The translations under genes were made by a program, and so were the position numbers. This document shows positions 58,266 to 64,000 of a stretch of DNA of 64,000 nucleotides, piece by piece; the stretch's first letter is position 1, and every line of letters begins with the position of its first letter. This DNA comes from Streptomyces aureus (GTDB lineage Bacteria; Actinomycetota; Actinomycetes; Streptomycetales; Streptomycetaceae): NCBI RefSeq assembly GCF_000725495.1, contig NZ_JNZD01000002.1:358263-422262 (forward strand), read 5' to 3'. The notes under the pieces are model-generated. The model had not been told where the DNA came from and ran no database searches. It saw only the letters and a list, made by a program, of their open reading frames with translations.

Positions 58266-59339
58266 CTACTGCTGGGCCATCTCTTCCTTGAGCGCCGCCA
58301 CGAACCCGTCGACGTCGTCCTCGGTGGTGTCGAAGGCGCACATCCAGCGGACGTCGCCCGCGGCCTCGTCCCAGAAGTAGAAGCGGTAGCGCTCCTGGAG
58401 CCGCACGGTCACGTCGTGCGGCAGCCGGGCGAAGACCGCGTTCGCCTGGACCGGGTAGAGGATCTCCACCCCGTGCACGGCGCGGACGCCCTCGGCCAGA
58501 CGCTGGGCCATCTCGTTGGCGTGCCGGGCGTTGCGCAGCCACAGGTCCTTGGCCAGCAGCGCCTCCAGCTGCACGGAGACGAAGCGCATCTTGGAGGCGA
58601 GCTGCATCGACAGCTTGCGCAGGTGCTTCATGTGGCTGACGGCGTCCTGGTTCAGGACGACGACGGCCTCGCCGAACAGCGCGCCGTTCTTCGTGCCGCC
58701 CAGCGACAGGATGTCGACGCCGACCGCGTTGGTGAACGTCCGCATCGGGACGTCCAGGGAGGCGGCCGCGTTGGATATCCGGGAACCGTCCAGGTGCACC
58801 TTCATGCCGTGCGCGTGGGCGTGGTCGCAGATCGCGCGGATCTCCGCCGGCGTGTACAGCGTGCCCAGCTCGGTGCTCTGGGTGATCGAGACGACCTGCG
58901 GCATCGCACGGTGCTCGTCGTCCCAGCCGTACGCCTGCCGGTCGATCAGCTCGGGCGTGAGCTTGCCGTCGGGCGTGGGCACGGTGAGCAGCTTGAGGCC
59001 GCCCATGCGCTCGGGGGCGCCGCCCTCGTCGACGTTGATGTGCGCGCTCTCCGCGCAGATCACCGCGCCCCAGCGGTCGGTGACCGCCTGGAGCGCGACC
59101 ACGTTCGCGCCGGTGCCGTTGAAGACCGGGAAGGCCTCCGCGCCGCCCCCGAAGTGACTGCGGATGATCCCCTGCAAGTTGTCCGTGTAGTCGTCCTCGC
59201 CGTACGCGACCTGGTGCCCGCCGTTGGCCAGGGCCAGGGCGGCGAGCACCTCGGGGTGGGCCCCCGCGTAGTTGTCGCTGGCGAAGCCGCGGACGGCCGG
59301 GTCGTGGTGACGCCGGGCGTCGGTCTTCTGAGGGTTCAC
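58266..59339 (-). CDS. Threonine aldolase-type PLP lyase (beta-eliminating lyase family)
   Basis: A 357-residue fold-type I PLP enzyme. The Schiff-base lysine is Lys217 in LSLGGTKNGALFGE, the cofactor Asp is Asp184 in VHLDGSRISNA, and AESAHINVDEGGAPE contains the aromatic/His stacking position. NGTGANVVALQAV binds phosphate. The family includes low-specificity L-threonine aldolase, tryptophanase and related lyases; the reaction is not settled. GTG 59339 overlaps the SDR gene stop by 4 bp (GTGA); the in-frame ATG 59357 is 18 bases upstream. It is the third gene of the DUF6421-SDR operon, coupled to it. Confidence 0.88.
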   Translation of the reverse strand: MNPQKTDARRHHDPAVRGFASDNYAGAHPEVLAALALANGGHQVAYGEDDYTDNLQGIIRSHFGGGAEAFPVFNGTGANVVALQAVTDRWGAVICAESAHINVDEGGAPERMGGLKLLTVPTPDGKLTPELIDRQAYGWDDEHRAMPQVVSITQSTELGTLYTPAEIRAICDHAHAHGMKVHLDGSRISNAAASLDVPMRTFTNAVGVDILSLGGTKNGALFGEAVVVLNQDAVSHMKHLRKLSMQLASKMRFVSVQLEALLAKDLWLRNARHANEMAQRLAEGVRAVHGVEILYPVQANAVFARLPHDVTVRLQERYRFYFWDEAAGDVRWMCAFDTTEDDVDGFVAALKEEMAQQ

Positions 59340-60091
59340 GGCTTCTCGGTCAGCCACAGGCGCTTTCCGTTCACTTCGGCGGCGGGCTTGTCCCAGACTC
59401 CGACGATGGACTCGGCGAGTTCCGTGACGTCCGTGAAGCCCGCGAACTTCGCGTTCGGCCGCTCGGCGCGCATCGCGTCATGGACCAACGCCTTCACCAC
59501 CAGGATGGCGGCGGCGGAGGTCGCGCCGTCGGCGCCTTCGGCGATCCCGGCCTTGCGGAAGTAGTCCCCCATGGCCAGGGTCCACGCCTCGGCGGCGGCC
59601 TTGGCCGCGGAGTAGGCGGCGTTGCCCGCGGTGGGGTTGCTCGCGCCCGCGGCGCTGATCAGCACGTACCGGCCGCGGTCGCTCGCCTGGAGCGCCTCGT
59701 GGAAGGCGAGCGTGGTGTGCTGCACCGTGCGGATCAGCAGCAGTTCGAGCAGGTCCCAGTCGTCCAGGACCGTCTTCGTGAACGTCTCGCTGCCGCGCCA
59801 GCCGCCGACGAGGTGGACGAGCCCGTCCACCCGGCCGAAGTCCTTCTGGATGCGCGCCGCCCAGTCACGGGTGGACTGCAGGTCCAGCAGGTCGACGGTG
59901 TCGCCGACGACGGTGGAGCCGCCGTGGGCGTAACGGGCCGCGTCCACGGCCTCCGCCAGCCGCTCGGCGTCGTTGTCCGCTCCGATGACGGTCGCGCCCG
60001 CCTCGGCGAGCCGGAGCAGCGCCGCGCGGCCGGCGGGTCCGCCCGCACCCGCCACCGCGATCACCGCACCGCTGAGAGCCCCGTTCCCCAT
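59336..60091 (-). CDS. Short-chain dehydrogenase/reductase
   Basis: A 251-residue SDR. The NAD(P) motif is AVAGAGGPAGRAAL (near residues 10-23, a GxxxGxG variant), the catalytic region is SAAGASN-PTAGNAAYSAAKAAAEAW with Ser, Tyr and Lys positions seen. The start is ATG 60091 with AGGAGG eight bases upstream; the in-frame GTG 60136, overlapping the DUF6421 stop, is an alternative. It is the middle gene of the operon DUF6421-SDR-lyase. Substrate unknown. Confidence 0.87.
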   Translation of the reverse strand: MGNGALSGAVIAVAGAGGPAGRAALLRLAEAGATVIGADNDAERLAEAVDAARYAHGGSTVVGDTVDLLDLQSTRDWAARIQKDFGRVDGLVHLVGGWRGSETFTKTVLDDWDLLELLLIRTVQHTTLAFHEALQASDRGRYVLISAAGASNPTAGNAAYSAAKAAAEAWTLAMGDYFRKAGIAEGADGATSAAAILVVKALVHDAMRAERPNAKFAGFTDVTELAESIVGVWDKPAAEVNGKRLWLTEKP

Positions 60092-60132
60092 GGTCTTCGC
60101 CTCCTGAGCAATGTTCTCGCTACCGCGGTCGG

Positions 60133-61530
60133 TCACGCGGCGACCCGCTCGGAGCCGGCCGCGGTGATGCCCTTGGTGGAGGCGATCACATTCTTCAGCT
60201 TCTTGGAGAGCGCCTCATAGAACATGCTCAGGGGAAACTCGTCCGGAAGCACGTCGTCCACGAGCTTGCGCGGCGGCTGCGTCAGGTCGAGCGCGTCCGG
60301 GCCCTTGGCCCAGCGGGAGCCCGGGTGCGGGGCGAGGTAGGTGGAGACCAGCTCGTAGGCCTTGAACCAGTGGACGAGCTTGGGGCGGTCGATGCCCGCG
60401 CGGTAGAGCTCCTCGATCTCGGAGCACAGCTCGTTGGTGACCTGCGGGGCGCGCTGCCAGTCGATGTGCAGCTTGTTGTCGGTCCAGCGGACGACGTCGT
60501 GCTTGTGCAGGTAGGCGAAGAGCAGCTGGCCACCGAGACCGTCGTAGTTGCGGTTGCGGTCACCGGAGACGGGGAAGCGGAACATCCGGTCGAAGAGGAC
60601 GGCGTACTGCACGTCGCGGCCGTGCTCGTTGCCCTCGGACTCCAGCTTCACGGCCTCCTTGAAGGCGGTGAGGTCGCAGCGCAGCTCCTCCAGGCCGTAC
60701 ATCCAGAACGGCTGGCGCTGCTTGATCATGAAGGGGTCGAACGGCAGGTCGCCGTGGCTGTGGGTGCGGTCGTGGACCATGTCCCAGAGCACGAAGGCCT
60801 TCTCGCAGCGCTCCTGGTCGGTGACCATCGCGGCGATGTCCTCGGGCAGTTCGAGGCCGAGGATGTCGACGGAGGCCTCGGTGACGGCGCGGAAGCGGGC
60901 GGCCTCGCGGTCACAGAAGATGCCACCCCAGGAGAAGCGCTCGGGCGCCTCGCGCACGGCGATCGTCTCCGGGAAGAGGACGGCCGAGTGGGTGTCGTAC
61001 CCGGCGGTGAAGTCCTCGAAGGTGATGCCGCAGAACAGCGGGTTGTCGTAGCGCGTGCGCTCCAGCTCGGCCAGCCACTCGGGCCACACCATGCGCAGCA
61101 CGACCGCTTCGAGATTGCGGTCCAGGTTGCCGTTCTGGGTGTACATCGGGAAGACGACCAGGTGCTGGAGGCCGTCCTCGCGGTTCGCGGCGGGCTGGAA
61201 GGCCAGCAGCGAGTCGAGGAAGTCGGGGACCTCGAAGCCGCCGTCGGCCCAGCGGCGCAGGTCCTTCACGAGCGCCTCGTGGTACGCCACGTCGTGCGGC
61301 AGCAGCGGGGAGAGCGTGTCTATCGCCTCGGTCACGCGCTGCACGACGGCCTCGACGTCGGCGACGGCGGGAGCGCCATCCGCGGTGAAGTCGATCGATC
61401 CGTCCTTCGACTGCCAGGGGCGGATCTCCTCCACGGCAGCCTTGAGCACGGGCCATGCCTGGTGCTCCACGACCCTGGCCACGGAGGAACCGTGCTCCTC
61501 CGTACCCACCTGCACAAGAACTTCCGTCAT
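60133..61530 (-). CDS. DUF6421 family protein
   Basis: A 465-residue soluble protein that I recognise as DUF6421, common in Streptomyces but without known function. Conserved blocks include LVVFPMYTQNGNLDRN, MVHDRTHSHGDLPFDPFMIKQRQPFWMYGLEELRCDLTAF and LFAYLHKHDVVRW. HDRTHSHGD has closely spaced His/Asp residues that could bind a metal, and the GLEELRCD stretch repeats in homologues. The gene is the first of an operon with an SDR and a PLP lyase, so an enzyme role in the same pathway is likely. The start is ATG 61530, with GTGGAGG upstream. Confidence 0.85.
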   Translation of the reverse strand: MTEVLVQVGTEEHGSSVARVVEHQAWPVLKAAVEEIRPWQSKDGSIDFTADGAPAVADVEAVVQRVTEAIDTLSPLLPHDVAYHEALVKDLRRWADGGFEVPDFLDSLLAFQPAANREDGLQHLVVFPMYTQNGNLDRNLEAVVLRMVWPEWLAELERTRYDNPLFCGITFEDFTAGYDTHSAVLFPETIAVREAPERFSWGGIFCDREAARFRAVTEASVDILGLELPEDIAAMVTDQERCEKAFVLWDMVHDRTHSHGDLPFDPFMIKQRQPFWMYGLEELRCDLTAFKEAVKLESEGNEHGRDVQYAVLFDRMFRFPVSGDRNRNYDGLGGQLLFAYLHKHDVVRWTDNKLHIDWQRAPQVTNELCSEIEELYRAGIDRPKLVHWFKAYELVSTYLAPHPGSRWAKGPDALDLTQPPRKLVDDVLPDEFPLSMFYEALSKKLKNVIASTKGITAAGSERVAA

Positions 61531-61911
61531 GTCCCATCCTCCACAGGAAAACCTCGCGTATGGACACCGTATGTATCGGAGGTTCCGTTTCGCAAGAGGG
61601 AACCCGGGAGATTATCCTGCGCACCCCCCGCCTTCACCGCTCTTTTTCCTGTCTGACGCCTTCTATGCGATGACATGCGCCACAGCCCTCCGAACGGTGC
61701 GGGACTCGACGGGTCCGCGGCGGCGGGGCGCCACGAGGGAGCGGGCGGGCGCCCGGCATCCACGGCGCGCCGTGTGAATCCGACACTCCCATTGCACGGC
61801 GCCGGAACGGGTACACAGAACAGCCAGGCCATTAGGCTGCGGCCTGGCGCGTGGCCGCCCCGCCGGAACCACGCGCGAGCCGAGCCGCCGTCGACGGAAG
61901 CGAGTCACGTC
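61531..61911. other. Promoter region between DUF6421 operon and GDPD gene
   Basis: This 381-bp divergent interval contains no supported gene. Near the DUF6421 start, CGTATG occurs twice in direct orientation 11 bp apart (61557-61562 and 61568-61573), with ACCTC (61551-61555) and GAGGT (61579-61583) as flanking inverse elements. This looks like an activator or repressor site. An A+T-richer patch follows (about 61610-61650), then G+C-rich sequence to the GDPD start. Confidence 0.5.
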
Positions 61912-62595
61912 TTGAACTTCCTCACCATCGGTCACCGCGGAGTGATGGGCGTCGAGCCCGAGAACACCCTCCGTTCCTTCACCGCCGCCCAGAACGCGGG
62001 CCTCGACCTCATCGAACTCGATCTGCATCTGAGCAAGGACGGCGCGCTCGTCGTCATGCACGACGCCGACGTGGACCGTACGACCGACGGCACGGGGCCG
62101 ATCGCCGACAAGACGCTCGCGGAGCTGCGCGCGCTGGACGCGGGGCGCGGTGAGCGCGTCCCCGTGTTCGAGGAGGTCCTGGAGGCGGTCAGGACGCCCC
62201 TGCAGGCCGAGATCAAGGACGTCGCGGCGGCCAGGGCGCTGGCCGAGGTGATGCACCGCAAGGATCTCGTCGGGCGGGTCGAGGTGTCGTCGTTCCACGA
62301 CGAGGCGGTCGCCGAGATCGCCCGGCTGGTGCCGGGGGTGCGCACCGCGCTGATCGCCAGCCGCTACGGCACCGACGTGGTCGACCGCGCCGTCGAGGCC
62401 GGCGCCGCGACGGTGTGCCTCAACATCCGCAGGCTGAGCCTGGAGGTCGTCGAGGAGGCACGCAAGGCCGATCTGAAGATCATCGGCTGGGTGGTGAACA
62501 CCCAGGACCAGCTCCGGCTGGTGCGCGCCCTGCAGCTGGACGGCGCCACGACCGACTACCCGGAGATCAAGCGCACCGGCCGCTTCACGGCGTAG
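61912..62595 (+). CDS. Glycerophosphodiester phosphodiesterase
   Basis: A 227-residue GDPD that hydrolyses glycerophosphodiesters to glycerol 3-phosphate. Motifs are IGHRG near the N-terminus (catalytic His8), PENTLRSF, ELDLHLSKDGALVVMHDADVDRTTDG (metal and second His), and IIGWVVNT-QDQLRLV. No signal peptide or TM segment is present, so it is cytoplasmic. The start is uncertain: TTG 61912 lies immediately before the domain, and the long upstream frame shows no conserved sequence. No ATG is available close to the domain, so TTG is preferred. Confidence 0.82.
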   Translation: MNFLTIGHRGVMGVEPENTLRSFTAAQNAGLDLIELDLHLSKDGALVVMHDADVDRTTDGTGPIADKTLAELRALDAGRGERVPVFEEVLEAVRTPLQAEIKDVAAARALAEVMHRKDLVGRVEVSSFHDEAVAEIARLVPGVRTALIASRYGTDVVDRAVEAGAATVCLNIRRLSLEVVEEARKADLKIIGWVVNTQDQLRLVRALQLDGATTDYPEIKRTGRFTA

Positions 62596-62629
62596 CCGGG
62601 GCTCCGCGCCCCGACGCGACACCCACGGA

Positions 62630-62655
62630 CCGCCCGGCGAGGACGCGCCGGGCGG
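62630..62655. terminator. 10-bp perfect hairpin between GDPD and GNAT genes
   Basis: CCGCCCGGCG (62630-62639) and CGCCGGGCGG (62646-62655) with a 6-base loop. It lies between the convergent GDPD and GNAT genes and could terminate both. A shorter GGGGC/GCCCC hairpin (62598-62612) lies just after the GDPD stop. Confidence 0.78.
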
Positions 62656-62711
62656 CCCGGAGGCGGGGTCGACGCGGAGCCGCCGACGTGTGCGCCTCCG
62701 TGCGCGAAGGC

Positions 62712-63254
62712 CTAGACGAGCGGCTTGACCAGGAGTTCGAAGCTCAGGTCGTCGCGCTGGGGGATGCCGAAGCGCTCGTCGCCGTACGGGAACGGGGTCA
62801 TCTTGCCCGTACGGCTGTAGCCGCGCCGCTCGTACCAGGCGATGAGGTCCTCGCGCACGGAGATCACGGTCATGTGCATCTCCGCGACACCCCACGTCGC
62901 GCGGGCCGTCCGCTCCGCCTCGGCGATGATCAGCTTGCCGAGCCCGCCGCCCTGGAGCGCGGGGCTGACCGCGAACATGCCGAAGTAGGCGTGGTCGCCG
63001 CGGTGCTCCAGCTGGCAGCAGGCGACGAGCACTCCGTCGCGCTCCACGGTCAGGAGCCGGCTGTCGGGCGACTCGACGACCGCGCGGACCCCCTCGGGAT
63101 CGGTCCGCTGCCCTTCGAGGATGTCCGCCTCCGTGGTCCAGCCGGCGCGGCTGGAGTCGCCCCGGTACGCCGACTCGATCAGCGCGACCAAACCCTCCAC
63201 ATCGCTGTCGACGGCGTCGCGGAACGTCAGTCCGGTGGCGGCGGCGGTTTCCAT
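62712..63254 (-). CDS. GNAT-family N-acetyltransferase
   Basis: A 180-residue acetyltransferase. The acetyl-CoA motif A is FGMFAVSPALQGGGLGKLIIAEAERTARA, motif B ends in WYERRGYSRTG, and LIESAYRGDSSRAGW is an N-terminal substrate region. The C-terminus contains ERFGIPQRDDLSFELLVKPL. Substrate unknown. The start is ATG 63254, with GGAG upstream. It is convergent with the GDPD gene and divergent from the VOC gene. Confidence 0.88.
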   Translation of the reverse strand: METAAATGLTFRDAVDSDVEGLVALIESAYRGDSSRAGWTTEADILEGQRTDPEGVRAVVESPDSRLLTVERDGVLVACCQLEHRGDHAYFGMFAVSPALQGGGLGKLIIAEAERTARATWGVAEMHMTVISVREDLIAWYERRGYSRTGKMTPFPYGDERFGIPQRDDLSFELLVKPLV

Positions 63255-63379
63255 GGGAGCGGTTCTCCGATCAGTGGCGCGGCTGGGCACGCCCGAGCGT
63301 AACGCTCCGCGTGTTCCGGCCGGGCGCTCCCCGTGTTCCGGCCGGGATCGGGCGGGGACAGCCCTTAGGCTCCGGGCGC

Positions 63380-63766
63380 ATGGTGCATGTACTGAGCAGC
63401 CGGACCCTTCTGCGTCCGACCGACCCGGAGCGATCGCGCGTCTTCTACGGGGAACAGCTCGGCCTGGCCGTCTACCGGGAGTTCGGTACGGGGCCCGGGC
63501 GCGGGACCGTGTACTTCCTCGGCGGCGGTTTCCTGGAGGTCGCCGGACGGTCCGAGACCCCGCCCTCCCCCGCCCTGAAACTGTGGCTCCAGGTCCCGGA
63601 CGCGACGGCCGCCCACGAGGAACTGGCCGCCGCCGGGGTGGAGATCGTGCGCGAGCCGGTCCGCGAGCCGTGGGGACTGATCGAGATGTGGATCGCCGAC
63701 CCGGACGGCACGGAGATCGTGGTCGTCGAGGTCCCGGCCGACCATCCGCTGCGCCACCGGCCCTGA
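63380..63766 (+). CDS. VOC-superfamily protein (glyoxalase/dioxygenase fold)
   Basis: A 128-residue protein of one VOC repeat pair. Typical segments are SRTLLRPTDPERSRVFYGEQLGL and GTVYFLGGGFLEVAG, followed by LKLWLQVPDATAAHEELAAAGVEIVREPVREPWGLIEMWIADPDGTEIVVVEVP. The Glu/His metal positions are partly retained. Members include glyoxalase I and antibiotic-binding (bleomycin) proteins; assignment is not possible. The start ATG 63380 has a TAGGCT element eight bases upstream and no Shine-Dalgarno, so a leaderless message is likely. Confidence 0.84.
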   Translation: MVHVLSSRTLLRPTDPERSRVFYGEQLGLAVYREFGTGPGRGTVYFLGGGFLEVAGRSETPPSPALKLWLQVPDATAAHEELAAAGVEIVREPVREPWGLIEMWIADPDGTEIVVVEVPADHPLRHRP

Positions 63767-63875
63767 CCCCCTCCGACCGGAGCCCGGAACCCGGCGTCCG
63801 GATGGCCGGTGCCCCGCCGCGGGCTTAGCGTGCTGAGGGGGTTCACCGACTCTCTCGCGCTGCGGAAGGAACGTC

Positions 63876-64000
63876 TTGACATCCTCCCCCGCCCTAAAGG
63901 ACGGGGATTCCCGCCTGGCTGCCGGTGGTGACCGGCTGGGCCTTCGGGTGGGTTCCCCGTTCAACGGGCCGTGCCGGGCGTGGGATTTCCACCCCAGGAC
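63876..64000 (-). mobile_element. Right terminal part of an IS200/IS605-type (TnpB) element, likely omega-RNA region
   Basis: From 63876 the sequence TTGACATCCTCCCCCGCCCT, then AAAGGACGGGGATTCCC, matches the terminal sequence of IS1341/TnpB elements in Streptomyces. There, the minus-strand tnpB 3' region ends in GGGATTCCC-like hairpin and GATGTCAA. The hairpin at 63887-63906 (CCCCG-CCCT-AA-AGG-A-CGGGG) has one mismatch. Further stems are GCCGGT/ACCGGC (about 63920-63936) and CCCGT/ACGGG (about 63956-63968). So the DNA to the right of 63876 is mobile, and tnpB would be off the window on the minus strand. The flanking DNA left of 63876 would be the omega-RNA guide. This rests on recalled end sequence, not on a search. 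Confidence 0.72.

Noticed and set aside
63877..64000. Coding frame starting at TTG 63876 into the right edge
   Set aside because: Open by chance only; the sequence has hairpins and the characteristic end of a TnpB element rather than a protein-coding pattern.

Overview
This window is chromosomal DNA of a Streptomyces or a very close relative. The evidence is the very high G+C with G/C-biased third codon positions on both strands, many GTG starts, and a set of actinobacterial families: DUF6643, DUF6332, DUF6421, DUF6986, Rv1733c-like, MAB_1171c-like, mycothiol-dependent MDMPI, F420-type nitroreductase and Cds1-like PLP enzyme. Gene density is high, short intergenic spaces are common, and most operons show 4-bp ATGA/GTGA overlaps. 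I see no rRNA, tRNA, CRISPR array, prophage or biosynthetic gene cluster.

Layout. 1-13.3 kb: 5' part of apolipoprotein N-acyltransferase (C-terminus off the left edge), a membrane protein, an Asp/Glu-racemase-like enzyme, an HpnB-type glycosyltransferase, a double TerD protein, DUF6643, a MOSC protein, an Rv1733c-like protein, a beta-helix/AAA+ fusion and a large membrane alpha/beta hydrolase. 13.3-26.3 kb: DeoR regulator (with a possible leader peptide) plus SRPBCC protein, Cds1-like enzyme, a serine/threonine-kinase-like ATPase of the RsbW type, a SHOCT-ATPase-FtsX operon, a TetR-phosphotriesterase operon, a ROK repressor, AlkB and RlmG. 26.3-39 kb: FAD oxidoreductase, MAB_1171c-like membrane protein, a sugar-phosphate locus (class II aldolase and AgaS-like SIS protein divergent from their DeoR regulator), a long-form GAPDH, an MFS carrier, an MDMPI protein and a MarR/MFS efflux pair.

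39-52 kb: DUF6332, a NarL-type two-component system, a TetR divergent from an F420-type nitroreductase with a 19-bp-period palindrome array between them, geranylgeranyl reductase, an M20 dipeptidase, a TmrB-NUDIX fusion, a small secreted protein, a ROK kinase divergent from a LacI regulator across a perfect operator, a DUF6986 lyase-like enzyme and a Tat-exported endonuclease/phosphatase. 52-64 kb: etfBA, flavin reductase, a thioredoxin/DUF4395 pair, PlsC, a transglutaminase-like protein with a nearly leaderless promoter, the DUF6421-SDR-lyase operon, GDPD, GNAT and VOC proteins. At the right edge is the terminal structured end of an IS200/IS605-type (TnpB) element, whose gene would lie beyond the window on the minus strand.

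How it works together. Much of the window is housekeeping and stress or metabolic control: cell-envelope lipoproteins and polyprenols, sugar-phosphate use under DeoR/ROK/LacI control, redox (ETF, GAPDH, flavin and F420 enzymes), and drug or stress response (MarR/MFS, TetR/nitroreductase, TmrB-NUDIX, TerD, AlkB). The most unusual features are regulatory rather than coding: the operator array at 42275-42454, paired operators at 31.5 and 58.2 kb, several unrelated intergenic minisatellites, and the TnpB-element end at 63.9 kb.
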